This document shows, piece by piece, positions 1-8,497 of a stretch of DNA of 64,000 nt (positions are counted from its first letter, which is position 1; every line of letters starts with the position of its first letter). Where the stretch lies: the NCBI RefSeq assembly GCF_000166135.1, contig NC_014666.1, forward strand, positions 8,184,001 through 8,248,000, given 5' to 3'. The notes under the pieces are model-generated. The model was given only the letters and a program-made list of their open reading frames with translations, did not search any database and was not told the DNA's origin. A program made the translations under genes and the position numbers. The stretch comes from Pseudofrankia inefficax. Lineage in GTDB: Bacteria > Actinomycetota > Actinomycetes > Frankiales > Frankiaceae.

Positions 1-572
1 GCCTCGTCATCGAGCCGGATCGCGGACATCACCCGAATGCCGGCGTCGGCGCCGGCGTCGACCTGACGGGTGAGGAAGTCGACAGGATGGACCTTCCCGA
101 GGCTGGCGCTGCCGACCTGGGGGTCGTAGTTCCAGATCACCCGGCTCTGGGCGAAGTTGAACGCGGACGTTATGCCGTTGCGGGCGAAGTCCAGGCTGCC
201 GTGCAGAGTGAACCAGTACAGGTCCTCGACGCCGGCGCCGGTCAGAACGGCCATGTTTTCGGCCAGCCAGCCGTAGAGCGTCTCGCCGACCCCCAGCCCG
301 CGCAGCCCGGACATGAACAGGTGGCTGTGCGCGGAGATGAACCCTGGGGCGACGATCGCCCCACCTACGTCCAGTACCGCCCTGGATGTCGCTGAGGCGC
401 TGGGGTCGACGGTCGAGGGTGGCGTCGGCGGGTCACCGGGCCCGATTCCGGTGATCGTGCCGTCGTCGCCGACGGTCAGCCAGCCGCGGAACGGTTCCGC
501 TCCGTCCGCCATCGTCAGCAGCAGCGCGTTGACGACCGTCAGCGCCGTCGCGTCCGTACCACCAGCGGTCAT
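1..572 (-). CDS. Amidohydrolase family protein (partial, C-terminus off left edge)
   Basis: The minus strand is open from an ATG at 572 to the window edge. The ATG follows a strong GAGGGAG ribosome-binding site. The roughly 190 visible residues begin with a small beta domain (ALTVVNALLLTM) and reach the metal-binding segment VAPGFISAHSHLFMSG, whose His-x-His is the first metal ligand pair of the amidohydrolase (TRZ/ATZ, cytosine or guanine deaminase-like) superfamily. Such enzymes hydrolyse amine or halogen groups from cyclic substrates. The substrate cannot be read from the N-terminal third alone. The remaining ligands and the stop codon lie outside the window. Confidence 0.8.
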   Translation of the reverse strand, partial: MTAGGTDATALTVVNALLLTMADGAEPFRGWLTVGDDGTITGIGPGDPPTPPSTVDPSASATSRAVLDVGGAIVAPGFISAHSHLFMSGLRGLGVGETLYGWLAENMAVLTGAGVEDLYWFTLHGSLDFARNGITSAFNFAQSRVIWNYDPQVGSASLGKVHPVDFLTRQVDAGADAGIRVMSAIRLDDE

Positions 573-733
573 GCCTGCTCCCTCGCGCCCGCGCACAGCC
601 ACCGACCATGAGGCCGCTTGTGGTCATGAGCCGGCTCCGCAGGGCCGGCGCACGCCTCACGCCCGCCTTGCTGGTCAGTACCGTCCTATCTGCTGGCACG
701 CTACCGACCTGCTGTTTCTCACGGATTAGGCGG

Positions 734-1183
734 CTATCGCCGTTCCTTGCGCCACACGAGCTTGAGGGCGGACCAGTCCACGTCGAGGGCGGCGACCTTG
801 GTGTCGACCAGACCGAGGGGGAGCGCCTCGTCACGGATGAGGTTCTCGGTGACATCGCTTCGATGGCCGGCCGCCTTGCGTGGCCAGGCGATCCACAGCG
901 CACCCGCCGGAAAGATCACCTGGCCGAAGCCCGCGATCGCAGCCTCCAGCTCTTCCGGCGTCCGGCAGAAGGCAACGACGACGTTCGCCGCGCCGGACGG
1001 AGGGCCGGCGGGCTCGGCGGCAGGCGGCGTGGAGATCCGCTGGCTCGTCACGTCGGCCGGAAGGTCAGGGATGGCCCAGCCCGCCGGCGCGCCGCACAGC
1101 ACAACCTCATGTCCGGCCTTGACCCCGAGCTTCCGCACCATCGCGGTGCCTGAGTAGCCTGCCTGCCCGTTTGTCACGGTCAC
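734..1183 (-). CDS. DUF3052 family protein
   Basis: This 149-residue protein has the layout I recognise for DUF3052: an N-terminal AGYSGT..VRKLG segment, a GAPAGW motif near residue 35, and a C-terminal half with IAWPRK and LVDTKVAALDVDWS followed by a basic end. The family is common in bacteria and functionally uncharacterised; it looks like a small cytoplasmic protein. The upstream GTG at 1183 is used because it keeps the conserved GYSGT segment; an internal ATG at 1141 is possible. It lies 160 bp from the amidohydrolase on the same strand and is divergent from the histidine kinase. Confidence 0.8.
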   Translation of the reverse strand: MTVTNGQAGYSGTAMVRKLGVKAGHEVVLCGAPAGWAIPDLPADVTSQRISTPPAAEPAGPPSGAANVVVAFCRTPEELEAAIAGFGQVIFPAGALWIAWPRKAAGHRSDVTENLIRDEALPLGLVDTKVAALDVDWSALKLVWRKERR

Positions 1184-1384
1184 AGTGTTATCCAGGGCTG
1201 GTCCGGCGAGGTCGGCCGGTGGCTCCGCGACCCCGCGCCAGCTGGGCAGCGACTCACCCCGCGACCCACCGGTTGAGGCGCGGCCAGGCCCCGCACACCC
1301 CCGGTACAGGGTGGGGTTCTCCCGACCAGGGCGGGCGGCCTGGGCCTATGGTGCGAGGCCTGGGCCACAAGGCAGGCTGGAACT

Positions 1385-3175
1385 GTGGAACCCGATCGTG
1401 TGGCAGCGGAGCGCGCCACTCCCGATAAGCAGGACACGGGCGTTTCGGCGCAGGGCGACGTCGAAGCCGCGGGTGACGAGGTCGTCGCTCTCGAGAAGAC
1501 CCGTTCGGACGAAGGCCTGCCGGACGCTGAGACCGACACCGCGAGCGAGACCAGCGAAGAAGACCGCGCCGACGACCCGGCCGGCGACGACGCTAGCGAC
1601 ACCGTGCCCGACGCTGACGAAGCGCATCACGCCGACAAAGAGCCCTACGCCGACGAAGCGCCTGACACGGATGAAGCCGCCGCCGAGACCGACGAAGCCG
1701 AGGCCAAGGACGTGGCCGAGACCGCCGCCGAGACCGACGACGCTGAGGCCGAGGCCAAGGATGTGGCCGGTGCCGAGGTCGAGGCGGACGGCACTGAGGC
1801 TCAGGGCAAGGACGGGGCCGACGCGGAGGTCGAGGGCGTCGCCGAGGCGTCGAAGTCCCGTCTTGACGCCGCTCCGGGCGGTGCGCCCGGAGCGGCCGGG
1901 CTGACCCCGGACGAGGCGCGCAAGCCGGTACCGGAGTCGATTCCCCTCCTGGGGATCGGTGCCCGGGCGTGGAAGCAGGTGACGTTCGAGCTGCTGAACC
2001 TGCCGCTCGCCATCGCCGGCTTCGTCTCCATGGTCGTGCTGCTCACCCTCGGCAGCGGCCTCGCGATCACGATCACCGGGCTTCCACTGCTGGCCGTCGG
2101 CTTGATCATCTGTCGCATGTGGGGGCAGGTCGACCGAGCGCGAGCCCGGTCATTGCTGGGCCTAGACATCCCAACGCCGTCCAAGGTCCCGGTTCGCAAC
2201 TCAGGGTTCTTCGGCTGGTTGTGGGCCCAGCTTTCCGACCCGGTCGGCTGGCGCGCGGCGTTGTATCTGCTGATCCGGCTCCCGTGGGGCGTGGTCTCGT
2301 TCAGCGTGACACTCACGGTCCTCGTCGGCCTCTGGCCGGTGGCGCCCTACGTCGTGTACGGATTCGCCGCCGTCGACCGCGCGTTGATGTCGGCGCTGCT
2401 CTCGCCGTCGAGCGCGATGGAACGGCGCATCCGCGAGCTGGAGGCTGGCCGGGAGACCATGGTCGATGCAGCCGCGGCCGACCGGCGGCGGATCGAACGG
2501 GACCTCCATGACGGCGCCCAGGCCCGACTCGTCGCGCTCGCTATGGATCTGGGGCTCGCGAAGGAACGGATGAATGAGGACCCAGCTACAGCGGCCCGGA
2601 TGGTCGAACAGGCGCACGGCGAGGTGAAGGTCGCGCTCGAGGAACTACGCAACCTAGCCCGTGGCATCCATCCGGCGATCCTCACCGAACGGGGTCTCGG
2701 GGCGGCGCTGTCGAACGTGGCCGGACGCTGCATCGTCCCGGTCACCGTCAACGTCGACCTGCCGAGCCGTCCGTCCGGCGCGGTCGAGGGACTGCTCTAC
2801 TTCACGACCGCCGAGTTGCTCACCAACATCAGCAAGCACAGCGGCGCGACCAACGCGGACGTCCGGCTGGCGCAGCGCGGCCGGACGATCGAGCTGACCG
2901 TCACCGACGACGGGCGCGGCGGGGCGAGCGCCACCTCGGGCGGTGGGCTCGCCGGGCTCACCGAGCGTGTTCGTGCCATGGACGGCACCTTCACGCTAAC
3001 CAGCCCGCCGGGCGGTCCGACGGTCGTAGAAGTCCGACTCCCCCAGCAGGATCAGGTCATGGCGGTGACACAGCCAGGCACCCCGGCCAGAAGCGAACGG
3101 GAGGTCAAACGTGATCTGCGCCAGGCCAGTCGTGAGCTGAAGGAATCCATGCGCACCGACCGCCCCAGCTCCTGA
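1385..3175 (+). CDS. Sensor histidine kinase with acidic N-terminal extension
   Basis: This 596-residue protein has four parts. (1) About 150 residues of low-complexity Asp/Glu/Ala sequence with imperfect repeats such as AETDEAEAKDVAET. (2) A membrane sensor region at about 175-350 with several hydrophobic helices, resembling the actinobacterial putative-sensor domain. (3) A HisKA_3 dimerisation domain with the phospho-acceptor His in RRIERDLHDGAQ near residue 375. (4) A HATPase domain with TDDGRGG and GGGLAGL boxes. It belongs to the NarL/DesK-type kinase group. No response regulator is adjacent, so it is an orphan here. The start is a GTG with a weak ribosome-binding site. The acidic extension is unusual and may be a spacer or cation-binding tail; that is inference. 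Confidence 0.9.
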   Translation: MEPDRVAAERATPDKQDTGVSAQGDVEAAGDEVVALEKTRSDEGLPDAETDTASETSEEDRADDPAGDDASDTVPDADEAHHADKEPYADEAPDTDEAAAETDEAEAKDVAETAAETDDAEAEAKDVAGAEVEADGTEAQGKDGADAEVEGVAEASKSRLDAAPGGAPGAAGLTPDEARKPVPESIPLLGIGARAWKQVTFELLNLPLAIAGFVSMVVLLTLGSGLAITITGLPLLAVGLIICRMWGQVDRARARSLLGLDIPTPSKVPVRNSGFFGWLWAQLSDPVGWRAALYLLIRLPWGVVSFSVTLTVLVGLWPVAPYVVYGFAAVDRALMSALLSPSSAMERRIRELEAGRETMVDAAAADRRRIERDLHDGAQARLVALAMDLGLAKERMNEDPATAARMVEQAHGEVKVALEELRNLARGIHPAILTERGLGAALSNVAGRCIVPVTVNVDLPSRPSGAVEGLLYFTTAELLTNISKHSGATNADVRLAQRGRTIELTVTDDGRGGASATSGGGLAGLTERVRAMDGTFTLTSPPGGPTVVEVRLPQQDQVMAVTQPGTPARSEREVKRDLRQASRELKESMRTDRPSS

Positions 3176-3200
3176 CGGCCAGAGCCCTGGCCCGCGCCGC

Positions 3201-3260
3201 CCGATCACCGGGCCCCCGATCGCCGGGCCCCCGATCGCCGGGCCCCCGATCCCTGGGCAC
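3201..3260. repeat. Four tandem copies of a 15-bp unit
   Basis: The unit ccgatcgccgggccc is repeated four times (first copy one base different, last copy diverged) just downstream of the histidine kinase stop codon. It is intergenic, and each unit contains a short GC-rich self-complementary core, so transcripts could fold. Confidence 0.8.
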
Positions 3261-3447
3261 AGACTGCCTGATCTTCGGGCCACACAGCCTGACCTTCGGA
3301 CCGAGCCTGATCTCTGGCCTTCCTCCGCGGTCGGTCGCGGCGGTCGCGGTGTGGTGTTCGGTTCGGCGCATTTCCGGCCCGCGGAACCGCCGATTTCCAT
3401 ACCTAATCGGTGATCACCGGTAGCCGTTCCCGCGCCCGAGAGGCCTT

Positions 3448-3576
3448 GATCACGAACTGGGTATGCAGATCGTCGTTCCGCGTCCCATTCGCACCTTTTA
3501 TTCATACCAAACTGGCGATCATGTCCGGCCAGTCCCGCGAGATCGCGCGAAGATCGCCAGTTGCGTATGCGAACCG
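3448..3576. repeat. Intergenic inverted repeat array
   Basis: A block at about 3500-3523 (ttcataccaaactggcgatc) recurs inverted at 3549-3575 (gatcgccagttgcgtatgcgaa). A third related arm lies at 3448-3468 (gatcacgaactgggtatgca). The 570-bp gap between the histidine kinase (+) and the CorA gene (-) is a convergent junction, so this may act as a bidirectional terminator or be a REP-like element. I see no gene in the gap. Confidence 0.55.
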
Positions 3577-3745
3577 GCGCCTGCCCTCGAAACGAAGATC
3601 CACCTCGGGAGCACGGCCCCACCGGTAGCCTGTCCCGCGCCCCCGGGGGAGCGCAGGCACCCGAGGCGTTCCTCGAAACACCTGGCCTCCCGCGGAACGC
3701 CTGACCTCGGCGTCCCGCGGAACGCGCCGACAGGACCCGCCTGGC

Positions 3746-4795
3746 CTACCACCAATCGCGGCGTTTGGCCCAGCGCAAGAGCGCCGCGGACATGGCGGCC
3801 ATCGCGATCAGCACGATGATCAGCTGCTCGGGGCGGGTCCTCGTGTTCACGATGATGTTCATGCCGTAGATCGAGGACACCGCGGTGATCGGCAGGGTGA
3901 TCGCGGCGATGACCGCCAGCCGTTCCGCCGCGATCGTCATCTTGGTGTCGATCCGGGTGCGGTAGAACTCGATGACGCCCTGCAGGTACTCGCGCTGGAC
4001 GTCGGCCAGGCCGCGTACCTGCTCGAACTCGTCGGTGATCTCGGCGAGCAGCGGCCTGACCCCGGCCGGGAGCGCCCAGACTCGGCCCATGAGCCGGGCG
4101 TAGGTCTCCCTGTTCAGCGCGCTGATCGTGCGCGCGGCGAGCAGGCCGTGCCGGGCCCGGAACAACTCGTCGAGGAAGGGCTCCGGCTCGCCGAAATGGC
4201 CGGCGATCACCCGTTGCTCCAGGCCCCAGACATCGGCGGTCAGTGCCTCGACGAACCTCTCCTGACTGGCCGCGAGGGCGAGCACGATCGCATGCGACAG
4301 ATCGAAGGGGCTAGCCGGGCGAAGCCGCCCGGCGTCCATCCGGGCCAGCACGGAACTGGTCTCGCGCAGCGCGACCGACGGGTCCACGGCGGGATTGATC
4401 GGCCCGTGCACCGTGACCAGGAAGTGGCGGCCGATGAACTGGTCGAGTTCGATGTAGTGCACGTGTCCGCCTACACCCTGCTCCGGGCCGTGGAGAACGA
4501 CGAAGACATGGTCGGCATAGGAATGCGTCTTGGCCACCAGGTTTCGCTCGGCGCAGTCGTGCACCGCCCGTGGGTGGAAGCCGAAAACGTCCAGCAACAC
4601 CCGTTCCGCGTCCTTTTCGCAGCTCGGAATGTCGACCCAGACGAACTCCGTACCGGTCTCCACCGCGTCGGCGTCGTCGGGGCTCTCGGCCTCGCCGCCG
4701 CCGGCAGGGACGACCGAGACCCTGCGGAGCAGTTCGCCAAGCGCCTCGACGGGGTGCCGCTCGACACCGGCCCTCGTCACCAGCCGAACATCCAT
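3746..4795 (-). CDS. corA: CorA-family divalent cation transporter
   Basis: A 349-residue CorA/MIT-type protein. The long cytoplasmic N-terminal region ends in two membrane helices (about residues 285-308 and 322-340), and the signature Gly-Met-Asn after the first helix is present as IYGMN near residue 309. These proteins form pentamers that take up Mg2+ or Co2+. A basic tail (RWAKRRDWW) follows helix two. An upstream ATG at 4915 is open, but I prefer the ATG at 4795, where the MDVRLVTR sequence begins to look like folded protein and a GAGGCGG lies just upstream. Zn2+ or other metals cannot be excluded as substrate. Confidence 0.85.
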   Translation of the reverse strand: MDVRLVTRAGVERHPVEALGELLRRVSVVPAGGGEAESPDDADAVETGTEFVWVDIPSCEKDAERVLLDVFGFHPRAVHDCAERNLVAKTHSYADHVFVVLHGPEQGVGGHVHYIELDQFIGRHFLVTVHGPINPAVDPSVALRETSSVLARMDAGRLRPASPFDLSHAIVLALAASQERFVEALTADVWGLEQRVIAGHFGEPEPFLDELFRARHGLLAARTISALNRETYARLMGRVWALPAGVRPLLAEITDEFEQVRGLADVQREYLQGVIEFYRTRIDTKMTIAAERLAVIAAITLPITAVSSIYGMNIIVNTRTRPEQLIIVLIAMAAMSAALLRWAKRRDWW

Positions 4796-5005
4796 GAACC
4801 GCCTCGACCCCACCCGCCGCGGCTGTTCAGCCGCCTGAACCGGCACCTTGCGGCCCGGAGGATGAACCGCACGATAGGTGGCGGCCAGCGCGGCTGTCCT
4901 CGCCCGCAGCGTCAACGCATCGTGAACACTCGGCCCCGCCTCTGGGCCGCCGAACGTGCCTCGGGCGGCATGATCGGCCTCGAACCGCGGCTGTCTCCGC
5001 CCAGC

Positions 5006-5641
5006 TCAGACCTGGTTGATCTTGCCGGCCGGGCGCGTCCCGTACCGCCCGGGAGCGCCCTTCGCCGCACGCGGCGAGCGGCGTGGAAGCCGCTGGAACA
5101 GGGCCGCGACCCCGGCCGCCGCGACCTCCCCGGCACCCACAGCGTCCCCGGCACCAACGGTGTCCCCGGTACCAACAGCGTCCCCGGTACCGCCAGCGCA
5201 GGCCTCGGCGGCGCTGGTCTCGGTGAAGCGGCTCCGGACCGACCAGGTCAACGCCTTGCGCAGGGTGACGGCCAGCAGCGCGATGCCGACGAACACGGCC
5301 AGCACAAGCGGGTCGATCCAGCCACGAAGGCCGAGCTGACCGTCGTCGCGAACGACCCAGCCCAGATAGAACGGCCAGGCCAGCGTGCCGACAGCTACGG
5401 CCGCGGCCGGCGACGCCCACCAGCCCAGCACCGCCACGAGGGCGCAGAGCAGCAACAGTCCGTCGTGCCGCACCCCCGGCATCGAGCTGAATCCGGCGCA
5501 GAGAATCAGGAAGCCGACGAAGCCCGCGGCCAGCACTACTTCGAACGGTGCGGTGGGCACCCGGACGGCCGGGCGTTGGCCCACGCTGGAGGGACCTGCC
5601 GTACCGACGGATCCATGGTGATCAGCTGTCGGTGACCGCAT
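5006..5641 (-). CDS. Small four-helix membrane protein with hexapeptide-repeat tail
   Basis: A 211-residue protein. The ATG at 5641 is chosen for its excellent GGAAGGAAGG ribosome-binding site. Four hydrophobic helices (about residues 33-52, 61-77, 79-97, 108-128) form a compact membrane domain resembling the DUF4118 four-helix region found inside KdpD. The tail holds about four in-frame copies of a six-residue Gly/Asp/Val unit (GDAVGT, GDTVGA, GDAVGA) and a basic end. Its function is unknown. Its closeness to the potassium module is suggestive only. Confidence 0.7.
   Translation of the reverse strand: MRSPTADHHGSVGTAGPSSVGQRPAVRVPTAPFEVVLAAGFVGFLILCAGFSSMPGVRHDGLLLLCALVAVLGWWASPAAAVAVGTLAWPFYLGWVVRDDGQLGLRGWIDPLVLAVFVGIALLAVTLRKALTWSVRSRFTETSAAEACAGGTGDAVGTGDTVGAGDAVGAGEVAAAGVAALFQRLPRRSPRAAKGAPGRYGTRPAGKINQV
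5115..5200. repeat. 18-bp coding minisatellite in the small membrane protein
   Basis: Units of the type gtccccggtaccaacagc recur about four times in tandem, in frame, and encode the GDxVGx hexapeptide array. They are imperfect but obvious by eye. Confidence 0.7.
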
Positions 5642-6022
5642 GATGCCTTCCTTCCGGCTCCGCTGCCGATGCCACCGGCCCCGCCGGTGACCGCGGCGAT
5701 GCGTCACCCGATCGCTGCCCACCGGCCTAAGCGTTTCGACTTACCGCCCCAGCGCCCTCGGCCGGTCTACTGCCAGGCTCACCCGAGCACGGAGCAACAG
5801 ACGCCACATCTACGCGATATTGACGACGCCGGGCCGACTTTCTACCCGGTGTTGACGCGGCCCCGTCCTGGGCAGCGGGCTCCGGACGAAATATCAGCAT
5901 CGATGGCTTAATTCCGTGAATCTTCACCGAGGAGCGGCTTTCCCGAAACTCCCGCGCTCAGCTCGGCGACCGGAGTGCTCCGCCGACGACCCGTCCTGGT
6001 GCTGCCGTCGACGACGGCCGGC

Positions 6023-6160
6023 GGTTGACGTCCCCCGCGGGTAAGACGGCCCGTCGATGGGACGGCAGGCCCCCCGGCGGGAAGCGTAGGTCCGTGTGCC
6101 GGCGTTGGGGGCGTCAACAAACCATTAATAAGGATCTTCGCGCCCACTTGCCGCCCCCAC
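6023..6160 (+). promoter_or_regulatory. Candidate structured 5' leader of the APC transporter
   Basis: The arm gttgacgtccccc (6024-6036) pairs with gggggcgtcaac (6107-6118): a 12-bp stem with one bulged base, enclosing about 70 nt of GC-rich sequence that can form internal hairpins. The 3' arm segment gggggcg (6107-6113) is also complementary to cgccccc at 6152-6158, so two mutually exclusive folds are possible. The element lies 135 bp upstream of a potassium-type transporter. I do not recognise a ydaO, M-box or other known riboswitch consensus here. In DNA this rich in GC, chance pairing remains a real alternative. Confidence 0.4.
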
Positions 6161-6254
6161 GATGTATTGCGGTCATAACCCAGGGAGCCGGGCAACCCGC
6201 CTCGGCGGCTCGGCAGCTTCGGCCTGGGCGCTCAGACTGCCGATGGAGGCACTG

Positions 6255-8447
6255 GTGACCACGCGGCCGCGATACCCTGCGAACGCGCCGGACAACGTCC
6301 AGCCGGCCGAAGACGGCCACTGTGGCCCCGAAGACCCTGGCCCCGCAGACCCTGGCCCAATCGAACACCGTGGCCCAATCGAACCAGCCGGCGTCCCGCA
6401 GCCCGCGCCGCCGTCGGAACGGCGCCGGGAGGTGAGCCGACCGGCCAGCCCGACCAGAAGCGGCCGCTACCGGCAGAGCCTGCGGGCCTGGCTGCTGCAG
6501 GGCCTGGCCGAGCAGTCACAGCGGCACGCCGGCCCGCACACGCAGCCGCCGGCCGAGGCGCACCGGATGCACCGGTGGTGGCGGGTCATGTGCCTGACCG
6601 GGGTCGACTACTTCTCGACGCTGGGGTACCAGCCGGGCATCGCGGTGCTCGCCGCCGGCGCGGTCAGTCCGGTCGCGACGCTTGTCCTGATCGTGCTGAC
6701 TCTGGCCGGTGCGCTGCCGGTGTACCGGCGAGTCGCGCACGAAAGCCCGCATGGCGAGGGCTCGATCGCGATGCTTGAGCATTTCCTGCCCTGGTGGGCG
6801 GGCAAGCTGCTGGTGCTCGCACTGCTCGGCTTCGCCGCCACCGACTTCATCATCACGATGACACTGTCGGCCGCGGACGCGTCGGCGCACATCGTCGAGA
6901 ATCCGTACACGCCAGCCGTGCTGCACGGCGAGTCGATGCTGATCACGCTGTTCCTGCTGGCGTTGCTCGGAGCGGTGTTCTTGCGGGGCTTCACCGAGGC
7001 CGTCGGCCTAGCCGTGGTCCTGGTCGTCGTGTACCTGTCGTTGAACGCGGTGGTCATGGTCGCCGCCTTCAGCAAGGTCGTGAGCGAACCCCACGTCATC
7101 GGCGACTGGCACCGACTCCTGATCGCCCAGCATCCCAATCCGTTCCTGCTGGTCGGGTTCGCCCTGATCGTGTTCCCCAAGCTCGCGCTCGGCATGTCCG
7201 GCTTCGAGACCGGTGTCGCCGTCATGCCGCTGATCCGGGGGGACGAGACCGACACGGAAGCCCATCCCCACGGCCGAATCCGGGGCGCCCGCCGGCTGCT
7301 CACGACCGCCGCCCTGATCATGAGCTGCTTCCTGCTGGCCAGCAGCCTGGTGACGGTGTGGCTGATCCCGGAGCGGGACTTCCAGACCGGTGGGCCCGCC
7401 AACGGCCGCGCTCTCGCGTATCTCGCCCACGAACTGCTCGGCAAGGCGTTCGGCACCGTCTATGACGTCAGCACCATCACGATCCTGTGGTTCGCGGGAG
7501 CCTCCGCGATGGCCGGGCTGCTCAACCTGGTCCCGCGCTATCTGCCCAGGTACGGCATGGCTCCACGGTGGACCCGGGCAGTTCGCCCGCTCGTCCTGGT
7601 ATTCGTCGGCATCGGGTTCCTGATCACCTGGGTCTTCGACGCCAGCGTCGACAAGCAGGGCGGCGCCTACGCCACCGGCGTGCTCGTTCTGATCACCTCA
7701 GCCTCGCTCGCGGTGACGTTGTCCGGAATGCGCCGAAGGGCCGACGGGCGCCGCTCGACCAAACGGCTCCTCGGCTTTGGCCTGATCACGGCTGTTTTCA
7801 TCTACACGACGATCGCCAACGTCTTCGAACGGCCGGACGGTCTGATCATCGCGTCTATCTTCATCGTCGTGATCGTGACCGTCTCGTTCATCTCCCGGTC
7901 GGTACGAGCGTTCGAGCTCCGGGTCACCGAAGTCCGCGCCGACGCGGCCGCACGCGAGTTCATCGCCGACGTGGCGGCGACGAGCCGACGAGACGGCTCG
8001 GGGGACGGCGAGCCCGCGGATCTGCGGCTGGTGGCCAACGAGCCCGACACTGGTGAGGCGGCCGAGTACCGCGGCAAGGAGGCGCAGATCCGTCGAGACG
8101 CGCACATCCCCGCCGGAGACCCCCTGTTGTTCGTCGAGGTGGCGATCACCGACGCGTCCGAGTTCGAATGTGCCCTCGATGTCACCGGCCTCGACCTGCA
8201 CGGCTATCGCGTGCTGCGGCTGACCAGCACCTCGGTACCCAACGCGATCGCCGCGCTGCTGCTCTACGTGCGTGACACCACCGGGACTCGCCCGCACATC
8301 TACTTCGAGTGGACGGAAGGGAACCCGTTCACCAACCTGATCCGGTTCCTGATCTTCGGCGTCGGGGAGGTCGCTCCGATCACTCGCGAGGTGCTACGCG
8401 AGGCCGAACCGGATCGTTCCCGGCGCCCCGCCGTCCACGTCGGCTGA
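6255..8447 (+). CDS. APC-superfamily permease, KimA-like potassium transporter candidate
   Basis: A 730-residue protein with three parts: a disordered Pro/Gly-rich N-terminus (about 95 residues, with [11 protein letters not shown]-like repeats), a membrane core of about 12 helices beginning at [15 protein letters not shown] (about residues 118-540), and a C-terminal cytoplasmic domain (about 550-730). The [10 protein letters not shown] entry sequence and the overall layout are those of the APC group that includes KUP/KimA-like proteins. The GTG at 6255 is preferred over an ATG at 6162 because GGAGG sits 5 nt before it. The gene is followed 50 bp later by kdpD and kdpE, so potassium uptake is the best inference; amino acid transport is the alternative. 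Confidence 0.75.
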   Translation: MTTRPRYPANAPDNVQPAEDGHCGPEDPGPADPGPIEHRGPIEPAGVPQPAPPSERRREVSRPASPTRSGRYRQSLRAWLLQGLAEQSQRHAGPHTQPPAEAHRMHRWWRVMCLTGVDYFSTLGYQPGIAVLAAGAVSPVATLVLIVLTLAGALPVYRRVAHESPHGEGSIAMLEHFLPWWAGKLLVLALLGFAATDFIITMTLSAADASAHIVENPYTPAVLHGESMLITLFLLALLGAVFLRGFTEAVGLAVVLVVVYLSLNAVVMVAAFSKVVSEPHVIGDWHRLLIAQHPNPFLLVGFALIVFPKLALGMSGFETGVAVMPLIRGDETDTEAHPHGRIRGARRLLTTAALIMSCFLLASSLVTVWLIPERDFQTGGPANGRALAYLAHELLGKAFGTVYDVSTITILWFAGASAMAGLLNLVPRYLPRYGMAPRWTRAVRPLVLVFVGIGFLITWVFDASVDKQGGAYATGVLVLITSASLAVTLSGMRRRADGRRSTKRLLGFGLITAVFIYTTIANVFERPDGLIIASIFIVVIVTVSFISRSVRAFELRVTEVRADAAAREFIADVAATSRRDGSGDGEPADLRLVANEPDTGEAAEYRGKEAQIRRDAHIPAGDPLLFVEVAITDASEFECALDVTGLDLHGYRVLRLTSTSVPNAIAALLLYVRDTTGTRPHIYFEWTEGNPFTNLIRFLIFGVGEVAPITREVLREAEPDRSRRPAVHVG

Positions 8448-8497
8448 ACAGCCATGGCCAGCGCACTACGACGACCAGACAGGACCGGACCACGCCC

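Noticed and set aside
4148-5635. 495-codon open frame on the + strand opposite the CorA gene
   Set aside because: Its sequence is the antisense shadow of CorA and the membrane-protein gene; composition is Arg/Gly/His-rich with no motif.
6023-6160. ydaO riboswitch upstream of the permease
   Set aside because: None of the conserved blocks seen in the 14.3-kb leader are present.
6162-6254. Earlier ATG for the APC transporter
   Set aside because: No ribosome-binding site, whereas GTG 6255 has GGAGG 5 nt upstream.
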